Below are positions 15,977 through 24,366 of a stretch of DNA of 46,288 nt, one piece after another (position 1 is the stretch's first letter; the number at the start of each line of letters is the position of its first letter). Below the pieces are notes generated by a model. That model did no database searches, had not been told where the DNA came from, and saw only the letters and a list, made by a program, of their open reading frames with translations. The stretch covers positions 1-46,288 of the forward strand of contig JAEKKI010000159.1 of the NCBI GenBank assembly GCA_019510485.1, written 5' to 3'. The position numbers and the translations under genes are program-made. This DNA comes from Catenulisporales bacterium (GTDB taxonomy: Bacteria; Actinomycetota; Actinomycetes; Streptomycetales; Catenulisporaceae).

Positions 15977-17863
15977 CTACACCGGTACCTGCGCCCCCAT
16001 GATCACACACCGATCAGCCGGCAACCCGAAGTAATCCACCGGACTGGCCGCATTGTGCGCCACGGCGAGGAACAGCCGCTTCCGCCAAGCCCGCATCCCC
16101 TTCGCGTCCGTGCGGATGATCGAGATACGGGACAGGAAGTACGACACGTCGTCGACGTCGATCCCGTAGATCTCCCCGGCGCCCGGATGGGCAGAGGCCT
16201 GGCGCAGGATCCGCGGAACGTCCGGCTCGTCCTGGAACCCCAGCCGGGCAGTCAGATGCGTAATCCCGTCGTCGCTATGCCCGAGGTCGTCGAACACCAG
16301 CCGTTCGGCCTCGGGAATGTGCGGGACCTTCTCCACGACCAGCGAGAGAATGACGACCTTCTTGTGCAGCGCGTGATTGTGCTCGACATTGGCACGCAGG
16401 GCCAGCGGCGTGGTCTCGATGTTGGCGTTGAGGAACACCGCCGTACCGTCGACCCGGTGAACCGGCGGCTCCATCGCGTTCACCTCGTCCACGAACGCCC
16501 GCAGCGGCCCCTCCAGCGCGGTGCGGTTCGGCGTCACGATCGCCCGGCCGCGGCGCCAGGTGCTCAGGACCGTGAAGACCAGCGCGGCGACCAGCAGCGG
16601 CAGCCACCCGCCGTGCACCACCTTGGTCAGGTTGGCGGCGAAGAAGGAGACCTCGATGGTGAGGAACACCACCGCGCCCAGGGCGATCTTCCACGGCGCG
16701 GCGCCCTTGAGGACCCTGGCCACGGCCAGGAACAGGATGGTGTTGAGCGCGAACGTGGCGGTCACCGCGACGCCGTAGGCCGAGGCGAGTGCGGCCGAGG
16801 AGCCGAAGCCGACGACCAGGGTGGTGACCGCGGCGCACAGGAACCAGTTGACGGCCGGGGCGTAGACCTGGCCGACCTCGTGCTCGGAGGTGTGGCGGAT
16901 GGTCAGGTGCGGCAGGAAGCCCAGCTGCATCGCCTGCCGGGTGACGCTGAACGCGCCGGAGATGACGGCCTGCGAGGCGATGACGGTGGCCACCGTGGCC
17001 AGGATCACCATCGGCAGCTGCGACCAGCCCGGCATCAGCAGGTAGAACGGATTGTGCACGGTCGCCGGGCGGCGCAGGATCAGCGAGCCCTGCCCGAGGT
17101 AGTTCAGCGTCAGCGCGGGGAAGACGATGAAGAACCAGGCCCGGTGGATGGGCTTGCGGCCGAAGTGCCCCATGTCGGCGTACAGCGCCTCGGCCCCGGT
17201 CACCGCCAGCACCACCGAGCCCAGCGCGATGAAGGCGACGGAGCCGTGGCCGGCCAGGAACCGGGCGCCGTAGACCGGCGACAGAGCTTTGATGATCCCG
17301 GGATGCGCGGCCACCTCGGCGCCGCCGGTCACCGCGAGGATGGCGAACCAGACGGTCATCACCGGCCCGAACAACCCGCCGACCAGCCCGGTCCCGAACT
17401 TCTGGATGGCGAACAGCCCGATCACCACCGCCACCGTCAGCGGCACCACGTAGTCGGCGAGCCCGGGTGCGGAGACCTTCAGGCCCTCCACCGCCGACAG
17501 CACCGAGATCGCCGGGGTGATCATGCCGTCGCCGTAGAACAGCGAGGCGCCGAGTATGCCGAGGGCGACCAGCACCACCTTGGTCAGCGTGATGGCCCAG
17601 AACACCAGCGACACCACGCCGTAGACCTCATCCGGCGAGGTGCCGACGGCGGCGTTGTCCGCGGTGAACACGGTCTGCATGGCGTACAGCGGACTGGTGC
17701 CGATGTCGCCGAAGACGACGCCGAGGGCGCCGAGCAGCAGCGCCGCCGCTCCCGCCTTGCCGCCGCGGTGCGCGGCGTCGGCGCCGCCGGCGGCGCCGTC
17801 TTCGGCGACGGATGTGGCCGGATTACCTGTGGCCTGCGAACCGGCCCCTGAGTCTGCGATCAC
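15977..17863 (-). CDS. kup: Kup-type potassium uptake protein
   Basis: 628 residues, about twelve membrane segments followed by a cytoplasmic C-terminal part of ~150 residues. The hallmark VFGDIGTSPLYA occurs near residue 50, and GDGMITPAISVLSAVEGL is the second conserved Kup block. Kup/HAK/KT transporters bring in K+ with protons, often at low pH. The first ~35 residues are a polar Ala/Gly-rich tail. It lies 70 bp downstream of the GH12 gene on the same strand, but functional linkage is unlikely. Confidence 0.95.
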   Translation of the reverse strand: MIADSGAGSQATGNPATSVAEDGAAGGADAAHRGGKAGAAALLLGALGVVFGDIGTSPLYAMQTVFTADNAAVGTSPDEVYGVVSLVFWAITLTKVVLVALGILGASLFYGDGMITPAISVLSAVEGLKVSAPGLADYVVPLTVAVVIGLFAIQKFGTGLVGGLFGPVMTVWFAILAVTGGAEVAAHPGIIKALSPVYGARFLAGHGSVAFIALGSVVLAVTGAEALYADMGHFGRKPIHRAWFFIVFPALTLNYLGQGSLILRRPATVHNPFYLLMPGWSQLPMVILATVATVIASQAVISGAFSVTRQAMQLGFLPHLTIRHTSEHEVGQVYAPAVNWFLCAAVTTLVVGFGSSAALASAYGVAVTATFALNTILFLAVARVLKGAAPWKIALGAVVFLTIEVSFFAANLTKVVHGGWLPLLVAALVFTVLSTWRRGRAIVTPNRTALEGPLRAFVDEVNAMEPPVHRVDGTAVFLNANIETTPLALRANVEHNHALHKKVVILSLVVEKVPHIPEAERLVFDDLGHSDDGITHLTARLGFQDEPDVPRILRQASAHPGAGEIYGIDVDDVSYFLSRISIIRTDAKGMRAWRKRLFLAVAHNAASPVDYFGLPADRCVIMGAQVPV

Positions 17864-17933
17864 AAGTTCGCGATCCTCGCAGGTGCCGGGCCCGGAGGCA
17901 ACGTGGGCCGCTGGGTGAGACGGGTGAGACGAC

Positions 17934-18632
17934 TCAGCCGAAGGAGACCGAGTAGCTGTTCACCACGAAGTTCTGGCCCGGGTTCTCGGTGGTGATCTCC
18001 CAGCCGAACTGGACGTTGCCCAGGGTCTCGTTCGACATCCAGCCCTTGGTGTTCTGGATCCACTTGAGGATGCCCAGGATGTTGTAGGTGCCGGAGGTCA
18101 CGCGGGAGGAGTCGACGAAGGAGAAGACGTTGTTGGCGCCGTTCCAGCCCTTGTAGACGGTGTAGTTACGGCCGTCGAGGGACAGCGAGCCGACGTTCGA
18201 GCCCAGCGGACCGACGTTGTGGACGTCGGTCCAGATCATGATCTCGTTGGCGTTGTCCTGGGTCCAGATGTCGTAGGCGGTCTCGTAGGCGCCGGCACTG
18301 GGGTCGCTGACGTTGAACGACGACGACACGTACGACAGGGAGTTGATGTTCCGGTTCACGCCGCGGGTGACGTTCGGGTACGACTCGATGCCGCCGGTGT
18401 AGGTCTGCTGGGACCAGACGCCCCAGTTGCTGGGGGAGTTCACCCACAGCGACTGGTAGCCGTAGTGCGAGCCCCAGCCGTCGTTGTAGATGGTGTAGGT
18501 CCCGTTGCTCCAGCTCGCCCAGCGGTCCGAGGAGCTCCAGGCCGCGGCCTGGGCCGGGCCGGCGGCCAGCAGGGCGATCGCGCCGGCGGCGAGGGCGCCG
18601 ACGGTGGACCTGAGGATGGTGTCGCGCTTCAT
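17934..18632 (-). CDS. Secreted GH12 endoglucanase/xyloglucanase
   Basis: 232 residues with a Sec signal peptide ending about residue 30 (GPAQAA). It is a single GH12 domain with no binding module. The nucleophile is probably Glu130 in NEIMIW and the acid/base Glu212 in FGWEI, the two GH12 signature sites. GH12 enzymes cut beta-1,4-glucan or xyloglucan with retention; which one cannot be told here. AAGGGA precedes the ATG. Two LacI-type palindromes lie 50 and 139 bp upstream, suggesting sugar-responsive repression. Confidence 0.93.
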   Translation of the reverse strand: MKRDTILRSTVGALAAGAIALLAAGPAQAAAWSSSDRWASWSNGTYTIYNDGWGSHYGYQSLWVNSPSNWGVWSQQTYTGGIESYPNVTRGVNRNINSLSYVSSSFNVSDPSAGAYETAYDIWTQDNANEIMIWTDVHNVGPLGSNVGSLSLDGRNYTVYKGWNGANNVFSFVDSSRVTSGTYNILGILKWIQNTKGWMSNETLGNVQFGWEITTENPGQNFVVNSYSVSFG

Positions 18633-18681
18633 GGCGCCGTCCCTTCGATGTGGGGGTGGGGTCGGCTCGGCTCGGCGGGAG

Positions 18682-18695
18682 TCGAAACGCTTCGA
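18682..18695. promoter_or_regulatory. LacI-type operator candidate 1, upstream of GH12
   Basis: TCGAAACGCTTCGA, a 14-bp palindrome with one mismatched pair, 50 bp before the GH12 start. It overlaps a perfect 14-bp palindrome ACGCTTCGAAGCGT (18687-18700). It matches site 2 at 13 of 14 positions. Confidence 0.6.
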
Positions 18696-18766
18696 AGCGT
18701 CACTCTATGGGGCCGGAGTGTCAATATGGACAGTTGGAAAAGATTTGGTAAACGAATGAGCGTCGA

Positions 18767-18788
18767 ATGGTCGAAGCGCTTCGACCAT
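18767..18788. promoter_or_regulatory. LacI-type operator candidate 2, upstream of GH12
   Basis: A perfect 22-bp palindrome centred between 18777 and 18778, with core TCGAAGCGCTTCGA. The central CG flanked by GAAGCG/CGCTTC halves is the usual layout of LacI-family operators. A TTGACA on the minus strand (18724-18719) lies between the two sites. Confidence 0.7.
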
Positions 18789-18839
18789 ATTCGTGTTTCC
18801 GGCTCTGACGTGCGTCGGATTCTGGAAACACCAGGGACA

Positions 18840-18876
18840 CCGAGTGGGGCGGCACCGACGGCGCCGCCCCACTCGG
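18840..18876 (-). terminator. Terminator hairpin after the GH62 gene
   Basis: CCGAGTGGGGCGGC (18840-18853) pairs perfectly over 14 bp with GCCGCCCCACTCGG (18863-18876), loop 9 nt, just downstream of the minus-strand GH62 stop at 18902. There is no clear T-run, which is common in high-GC actinobacteria. Confidence 0.75.
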
Positions 18877-18901
18877 GCTCGGATCGGACCCGGCCGCGGA
18901 C

Positions 18902-20377
18902 TCAGCAGGCCGGATTGCTCAGAGTCGCCAGTCCGATGCGCCAGGGCAACAGGTTGTAGCTCTGGTTCGATCCCGGTGCCATGCCCTGATACAGGTATTG
19001 GAGATGGCAGCTGTTGATGCCCGCCGTCTGGTCGAAGTCGCTGCGGATGGCCTCGCCGCTGCTGAAGTCCTGCGTCCAGGCCGGCGTACCGGACGGGAAC
19101 GTGACGTTCGAGGCGGCCAGGAACGGGCGTGACTGGTCCGCGGCCAGCGGGTACCACTGTCCCGCCAGGCCGTTGGCCGTCCACGCGTTGAACCGCCGGT
19201 GTCCGTCCGAGCCGATCGCCTCGACCACCATCACGTAGGTGTTGTCGTAGGGCGAGTTGACCACCTTGTAGACGTTGTCGGCTTCGAACATGTCGTACTT
19301 GTTCGGCATCTCGGCGGCGATCACGGTGTTGCCGCCGTCACCGAAACCGTTGGGGAACTGCGAGAGCGAACTCGTCGAGTTGTAGATGTGGCCGTTGTCG
19401 TCGGCGGAGAACAGGTGACAGTTCGCCGAGTCGCAGATCACCCAGCTGTCGACCCAGTAGCCGCTGCCGATGTTCTGTTTGATGAGCGACGGCATGCCGT
19501 TGCTGTAGAAGTCATGCGAGGCGCTCCAGCCGGCCGGGTTGGTGATGTCGGGGTTGGTGGAGTAGCTCATGTTGCTGCCGGTCTGGTACGTGAGATACCA
19601 CAGCTTCTGCGGCGCGAAGTAGAACAGCATCGGCGCCGTCTTGTAGCCGCCGCCGATCGCGGTCTGGTCCAGGTAGTGCAGCGGGGCGGAGTCGGCCTGC
19701 GACCAGTCGGCGAAGTCGATGGCGGCCATGCCGTAATTGCCGCCGGAGTCCACCGTCGACATGTACACATACCAGCGGCCGTTGTAGTTCACGACCGAGG
19801 GGTCCTTCACCGAGATGATGGTGTGGCGCGAGTCGGACTTCGGGTTGATCAGGATTCCGCTGGAATTCCACGAGAGCTTGTACGGGAACAGGTTGGACGC
19901 CGGCATCGAGGGTGTGGTCGGGGGCTCCGACGTGTAGGTGGGCGTCCCCGACGTGCTCACCGCGCCGGTACAGACCGTGCCGTTGAGCGTGAAGGCGGCG
20001 GGCACGGGGTTGCTGGACGTCCAGGCGCCGTTGAAGCCGAAGTAGGTGCTGCCTCCGCTCGGGATGGCTCCGTTGTAGGAGGCGTTGGCGACGCTGACGT
20101 TCGCGCCGCTTTGGGTCGGGATGCCGGCCCACATCTGGGTGATCGTCTGCCCCGCGCCGAACGTCCAGCCCAGCGTCCAGGAGGTGGTCGCGCTGCCGAG
20201 GTTCGTGATGTGGACGCTCGCGCCGAACCCGCCCTGCCATTGGCTGGTGATGCTGTAGTCGACCTGGCATCCGGAGGCGGCGTGGGCCGGGGCGGTGGCC
20301 GTCAGCGCGGCAGCGGCAGCCGCGAGCGCGGCGGCGGCCCCGGCGGAGAGCCAGGATCGATGGACGCTGATTCTCAC
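18902..20377 (-). CDS. Secreted CBM2-GH62 alpha-L-arabinofuranosidase
   Basis: 491 residues from GTG 20377 (MRISVHRSWLS), chosen because CAGGAG lies at ribosome-site distance; an upstream frame adds nine residues without a ribosome site. Signal peptide to about residue 34 (TAPAHA), an N-terminal cellulose/xylan-binding CBM2 module (about 36-140, starting GCQVDYSITSQW), a short Thr/Pro linker, then a GH62 five-bladed propeller (about 165-491). GH62 motifs seen are ISVKDPSVV with the likely base Asp, YWVDSWVICD, and MFEADNVYKV with the likely acid Glu. It removes arabinose side chains from xylan. The esterase gene with its own CBM2 lies divergently upstream. Confidence 0.93.
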   Translation of the reverse strand: MRISVHRSWLSAGAAAALAAAAAALTATAPAHAASGCQVDYSITSQWQGGFGASVHITNLGSATTSWTLGWTFGAGQTITQMWAGIPTQSGANVSVANASYNGAIPSGGSTYFGFNGAWTSSNPVPAAFTLNGTVCTGAVSTSGTPTYTSEPPTTPSMPASNLFPYKLSWNSSGILINPKSDSRHTIISVKDPSVVNYNGRWYVYMSTVDSGGNYGMAAIDFADWSQADSAPLHYLDQTAIGGGYKTAPMLFYFAPQKLWYLTYQTGSNMSYSTNPDITNPAGWSASHDFYSNGMPSLIKQNIGSGYWVDSWVICDSANCHLFSADDNGHIYNSTSSLSQFPNGFGDGGNTVIAAEMPNKYDMFEADNVYKVVNSPYDNTYVMVVEAIGSDGHRRFNAWTANGLAGQWYPLAADQSRPFLAASNVTFPSGTPAWTQDFSSGEAIRSDFDQTAGINSCHLQYLYQGMAPGSNQSYNLLPWRIGLATLSNPAC

Positions 20378-20572
20378 AGAACACACTCCTGCGTAAGGGG
20401 GCACAACGGACGGCTGTGCGTGGCGCCGTTGCCGAAGGTGCCAAGGCGGCAGGGAAAGCTCAAGGAGGAAAGCTCACTGGACTGGAGCTTCTGTGCCGCT
20501 AGCGGGTTGATATACGCAGGTCATCAGGATGCCTCGATACGGTCGGCGCGCCGGTCCGCGCCGCGATAAATG

Positions 20573-20582
20573 CGAAACTTTC
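20573..20582. promoter_or_regulatory. GAAAC-TTTC operator candidate
   Basis: CGAAACTTTC contains the GAAA-C-TTTC palindrome, a type known upstream of streptomycete xylanase genes and linked to LacI-family repressors such as BxlR. It lies about midway between the divergent GH62 and esterase genes. Confidence 0.5.
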
Positions 20583-20648
20583 ACCTGGTCTCCGAGCAGC
20601 TCTACGTCTTCAGCCAGCGCAGAGTACTGTGAACGCGGGGAACAGAAG

Positions 20649-20688
20649 GAAACACATTGTTGACGTGTTTCATTCAGGGTCATACGCT
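20649..20688 (+). promoter_or_regulatory. Esterase promoter with overlapping inverted repeat
   Basis: TTGACG (20660-20665), a 17-nt spacer and TACGCT (20683-20688) fit a housekeeping promoter. GAAACAC (20649-20655) and GTGTTTC (20665-20671) form a 7-bp inverted repeat straddling the -35, well placed for repression. The transcript would begin about 40 nt before ATG 20737. Confidence 0.65.
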
Positions 20689-20736
20689 CCCGGCGAATTG
20701 CCGAGTCTCCATCGGGAGATTGAGGAGAGTGAGGCC

Positions 20737-22065
20737 ATGGTGAAACGCGGAGCCGTCATGGGGCCGGTTGCGCTCGCGATGCTTCTCGTCGCGTTGATCA
20801 GTGCCCTGGTGGCCAGCCAGGGCCTGGGCAGCGCGGCGGCCGCCCCGCTCGGCGCCCAGGCCGCGACCACCGCCGGCTGCGGCAAGGCCCCGCTGGCCAG
20901 CGGTACCCACACGATCCAGAGCGGCGGCCAGACCCGCAGCTACATCCTGCGGGTCCCCGCGAACTACGACATGAACCACCCCTACCGGTTGATCTTCGGG
21001 CTCCACTGGCGGGGCGGCACCATGAACGATGTCGACTCCGGCGGGACCGACGGCTACAACTGGTCGTACTACGGTCTGCGCAAGCTCGCCGACGCCGACG
21101 GCAACGGCACGATCTTCGTCGCGCCGCAGGGCAACGGCAACGGCTGGGCGAACCCGAACAACCAGGACGTCAACTTCATCGACGACGTGCTCAGCCAGCT
21201 CGAATCAGGGCTTTGCGTCGACACCAGTCTGGTCTTCTCCGGGGGCTTCAGCTACGGCGCCGCGATGTCCTACGCGCTCGCCTGCGCCCGGCCGAACGAG
21301 TTCCGCGCGGTCGCGGTCTACTCCGGCGCGAACCTGAGCGGATGCAGCCCGGGCACGCAGCCGGTCGGCTACATCGGGCTGCACGGCCTGCGGGACGACG
21401 TCCTCCCCATCGCCAACGGCCGCTCGCTGCGTGACACCTTCGTCCGCAACAACGGCTGCACCCCACAGAATCCACCGGAGCCGGCGCAGGGCAGTCTGAC
21501 GCATATCGTCACCGCCTACTCCGGCTGCAAGCCCGGATACCCGGTCACCTGGGCCGCCTTCGACGGCGCCGGCCACGACCCCGGCCCGATCGACGGCTGC
21601 ACCTGTGACGGCTGGCACACCTGGACCTCGGGCGTGGTGTGGAACTTCTTCACCCAGTTCCAGAGCAGCACGTCGTCGAGCTCTTCGTCCTCTTCGTCGA
21701 GTTCTTCGTCGTCGAGCTCTTCGTCGTCCAGCCCGCCGCCCCCGCCCGGTGGCTGCAAGGTGGCGGACGCGGTCAACGGCTGGAACACCGGCCTGACCGA
21801 GAGCATCACCATCACGAACACCTCGTCGAACGCGATCAGCAACTGGAGCCTGGTGTTCACGCTCCGGCCCGGCCAGACCATCACCAGCGGCTGGAACGCG
21901 AACTACTCGCCGAACAGCGGCCAGGTCACGGCGACGAACGTGAGCTATAACGGCAGCCTGCCGCCGGGAGGCAGTACGACGATCGGCTTCCAGGGCACGC
22001 ATACCGGCGACGCCGGTGCTCCGGCGAGCTTCAGCCTGAACGGGCAGACCTGTTCGGCGGGCTGA
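20737..22065 (+). CDS. Secreted CE1-like esterase with CBM2
   Basis: 442 residues from ATG 20737 with GAGGAG upstream. A signal peptide ends near residue 46. The esterase domain (about 47-305) has GFSYG with nucleophile Ser172, an Asp in LRDDVLP and a His in GAGHDPGP, the pattern of the PHB-depolymerase/feruloyl-esterase (CE1) group. A run of about 21 Ser (about 310-332) and a Pro stretch link it to a C-terminal CBM2 (about 340-442). Most likely it removes feruloyl or acetyl groups from arabinoxylan, fitting the divergent GH62 gene. A polyester depolymerase role is less likely given the CBM. Confidence 0.9.
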   Translation: MVKRGAVMGPVALAMLLVALISALVASQGLGSAAAAPLGAQAATTAGCGKAPLASGTHTIQSGGQTRSYILRVPANYDMNHPYRLIFGLHWRGGTMNDVDSGGTDGYNWSYYGLRKLADADGNGTIFVAPQGNGNGWANPNNQDVNFIDDVLSQLESGLCVDTSLVFSGGFSYGAAMSYALACARPNEFRAVAVYSGANLSGCSPGTQPVGYIGLHGLRDDVLPIANGRSLRDTFVRNNGCTPQNPPEPAQGSLTHIVTAYSGCKPGYPVTWAAFDGAGHDPGPIDGCTCDGWHTWTSGVVWNFFTQFQSSTSSSSSSSSSSSSSSSSSSSSPPPPPGGCKVADAVNGWNTGLTESITITNTSSNAISNWSLVFTLRPGQTITSGWNANYSPNSGQVTATNVSYNGSLPPGGSTTIGFQGTHTGDAGAPASFSLNGQTCSAG

Positions 22066-22114
22066 TCAGCGACGGAGACAGCAGGTAAGGCTGCTGAGAA
22101 AACGCGCATAGCGA

Positions 22115-22153
22115 GGGGATGCGCCACCGGACCCGGTGGCGCATCCCCCTTTT
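22115..22153 (+). terminator. Intrinsic terminator after the esterase
   Basis: GGGGATGCGCCACCGG (22115-22130) pairs over 16 bp with CCGGTGGCGCATCCCC (22133-22148), followed by CTTTT. This is the clearest intrinsic terminator in the window. Confidence 0.9.
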
Positions 22154-22270
22154 CCGCATTTCGGGACGTTCTCGGCGCGCGCCTCCCCCATTTGACCCCC
22201 CGGCTCGCTGCCGCCGCGTCCACACGGTTACATGGAGAAGCGGCTTTCACCCGTCTTTCGGAGGTGTGCA

Positions 22271-23395
22271 GTGACAGTACCCGCGGCTCGCATCGTGTTC
22301 GAGGCCGACGACCGGGCGGCGGTAGCCGCCGCGATCGCCGAGAGCCTGGCCACCGGCGCCCTGACGCTCGGGCCCCATACCGAGCGCTTTGAGACAGCCT
22401 TCGCCGCGGCGCATCGAGCGCAGCACGCGGTAGCGGTCGCGACCGGGACCGCGGCGCTGGAGATCGCGCTGCGAGTGGTCGGGGTCGCCAACCGGGACGT
22501 GGTCGTGCCGGCGAACACCTTCTACGCCACGGCCGCCGCCGTGGTGCACGCGGGCGCGCGCCCGGTGTTCGCCGACGTGGACGCCTCGACCTTCGCGCTC
22601 ACGGCGGCCTCGGTGGAAGCCGTGCTCACCCCGTCGACCAAGGCCGTCGTCCTGGTGCACATCGGCGGGCTGATCACGCCGGAGGTGGACGCGATCCGGG
22701 CCCTGTGCGACCGGCGCGGCATCGCGCTCGTGGAAGACGCGGCACACGCCCACGGATGCAGCCTCAACGACCGCATGGCCGGCACGTTCGGCCTGGCCGG
22801 CGCCTTCTCCTTCTACCCGACCAAGGTGACGACCAGCGCCGAGGGCGGCATGATCCTCACCGATTCGGCGCAGGTGCGCGACGAGGCCCGGATCTACCGG
22901 GACCAGGGCAAGGGCGCGTTCACCTCGAACCACCACGTCCGCGACGGGGCGTCCTGGCGGCTCAGCGAACTGAACGCGGCGGCCGGCGCGGTCCACGTCC
23001 AGCACCTGGCGGAGTTCGTCCGGCACCGCCGGACGGTCGCCGCGCGCTACACCGAGGCCCTCGCCGGCATCGACGCGCTCACCCCGCTGACCGAGCCGGC
23101 CGGCTGCGTCAGCAACTTCTACAAGTACATCGTGCTGCTGCCCGAGGGCGCCGACCGCGTGCGGTTCAAGGGCGAGGTCGCCGACCGCTTCGACGTGCGG
23201 CTCTCCGGCGAGGTCTACGACCTGCCGCTGCACAAACAACCGGTGCTGGTGAAGTACGCCAACGGCGCCCTGCCGGTCGCCGAGGACGTCTGCGCCCGGC
23301 ACGTGTGCCTGCCGGTCCACTCCGATATGCGAGACGACGAGGTGGACCAGGTACTCACCGCCGTGTCCACGGTGTCCCGCGAGATGTTCGGCTGA
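22271..23395 (+). CDS. DegT/DnrJ/EryC1 aminotransferase
   Basis: 374 residues. GTG 22271 is preceded by GGAGG (22260-22264), which rules out the longer frame from 22232. This is the PLP-dependent sugar aminotransferase family (fold type I). The lysine that binds PLP is probably Lys185 in FYPTKVTTSAEGG; VVPANTFYATAAAV and VEDAAHAHGC are other family blocks. Such enzymes add an amino group to keto-sugars linked to nucleotides, or to related cyclitols. It is followed within 10 nt by a sugar epimerase and then a glycosyltransferase, so the three probably build and attach an amino-sugar. The substrate is unknown. Confidence 0.9.
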   Translation: MTVPAARIVFEADDRAAVAAAIAESLATGALTLGPHTERFETAFAAAHRAQHAVAVATGTAALEIALRVVGVANRDVVVPANTFYATAAAVVHAGARPVFADVDASTFALTAASVEAVLTPSTKAVVLVHIGGLITPEVDAIRALCDRRGIALVEDAAHAHGCSLNDRMAGTFGLAGAFSFYPTKVTTSAEGGMILTDSAQVRDEARIYRDQGKGAFTSNHHVRDGASWRLSELNAAAGAVHVQHLAEFVRHRRTVAARYTEALAGIDALTPLTEPAGCVSNFYKYIVLLPEGADRVRFKGEVADRFDVRLSGEVYDLPLHKQPVLVKYANGALPVAEDVCARHVCLPVHSDMRDDEVDQVLTAVSTVSREMFG

Positions 23396-23405
23396 GGAGG
23401 TCGCG

Positions 23406-24350
23406 ATGCGTACGGTCGTCACCGGCGGCTGCGGTTTCATCGGCTCGCACGTCGTGGACAAGCTCGTCGACGCCGGGCACGAGGTCGTCGTCGTCGACAA
23501 CACCATCCGCAAACTGAACCCGGCCGCCGAGTACCGGCAGGCCGACATCCTGAACCAGGAAGAGCTGACCGCGGCACTGGACGGCGGCGAGGCGGTGTTC
23601 CACCTCGCCGCCGCCGCCGACGTCGAACAGATCACCGCCGATCCGGTATGGGGACTGCGGCTGAACGTCGAGGGCACCGGTCGGGCGCTGGAGGCCGCGC
23701 GGCGCCTGGGCATGAACCGGTTCATCCTCGCCAGCACGGTGTGGGTGTACGGGGCCGCCCACGTCGAGGATGAAAACGGCGGCGGCGCGGTCGACGCCGA
23801 ATTCACCGAGGAAGCACCGTTCGACCTGCGCCGCAGCGGCCACCTCTACGTCGCCACCAAGCTCGCGGCCGAGATGGCCGTGCACAGCTACCGCGAACTG
23901 TACGGACAGCACTTCACGATCCTGCGCTACGGCATCCCCTACGGGCCGCGCATGCGCGACGCCCTGGTCGTGGCCAAGTTCGTGCAGGCGGCGCTGAACG
24001 GCGAGCCGATCACCATCGCCGGGGAGGGCCGGCAGACCCGGAACTTCGTGTACGTCGAGGACCTGGCCGCCGCGCACGTGCTCGCGCTGTCGCCGGCCGG
24101 CCAGGACGAGACGTTCGCGCTGGAGGGCACCGCGCCGGTCTCGATCCGCCAGATCGCCGACACCGTCGACGGACTGCTCGGCCCGATCACCGTGCAGCAG
24201 GTCCCGGCGCGCACCGCCGACTACGGCGGCACCCGGATCTCCAACGCCAAGGCCAAACGGCTGCTGGGCTGGTCGCCGACGACCGGGTTCACCGAGGGCG
24301 TCCGGCGCTACATCGAGTGGCACCGCCGGCACCGGTCCGAGGCGAGCTGA
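23406..24350 (+). CDS. NAD-dependent sugar epimerase/dehydratase (extended SDR)
   Basis: 314 residues; GGAGG overlaps the end of the preceding gene. The Rossmann motif TGGCGFIGS is at residues 6-14, the catalytic S-T-V is in ASTVWVYG, and Y148-x3-K152 is in YVATK. This is the UDP-glucose-4-epimerase-like branch. It acts on a nucleotide sugar, likely the same one handled by the aminotransferase encoded just before it. The exact reaction (epimerisation, dehydration or decarboxylation) cannot be read from motifs. Confidence 0.92.
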   Translation: MRTVVTGGCGFIGSHVVDKLVDAGHEVVVVDNTIRKLNPAAEYRQADILNQEELTAALDGGEAVFHLAAAADVEQITADPVWGLRLNVEGTGRALEAARRLGMNRFILASTVWVYGAAHVEDENGGGAVDAEFTEEAPFDLRRSGHLYVATKLAAEMAVHSYRELYGQHFTILRYGIPYGPRMRDALVVAKFVQAALNGEPITIAGEGRQTRNFVYVEDLAAAHVLALSPAGQDETFALEGTAPVSIRQIADTVDGLLGPITVQQVPARTADYGGTRISNAKAKRLLGWSPTTGFTEGVRRYIEWHRRHRSEAS

Positions 24351-24366
24351 GGGCCGAGCCGATCCC

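Larger units (their letters stand above)
20378..20736. other. Divergent intergenic region, GH62 / esterase
   Basis: About 360 bp that holds the start signals of two divergent xylan-active genes. It contains a CGAAACTTTC element (20573-20582) and a clear promoter with overlapping inverted repeat for the esterase (annotated separately). No gene seen; the open frame from 20629 crosses the promoter and is not the real start. Confidence 0.6.

Noticed and set aside
20629..20736. Upstream start of the esterase at 20629
   Set aside because: The added 36 residues overlap the promoter at 20660-20688 and hide the signal peptide; ATG 20737 has a GAGGAG site and begins a normal signal peptide.
21662..21735. 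Ser-codon run in the esterase as a separate repeat element or CRISPR-like array
   Set aside because: It is an in-frame poly-Ser linker with mixed TCG/AGC/TCT codons between the esterase and CBM2 domains.
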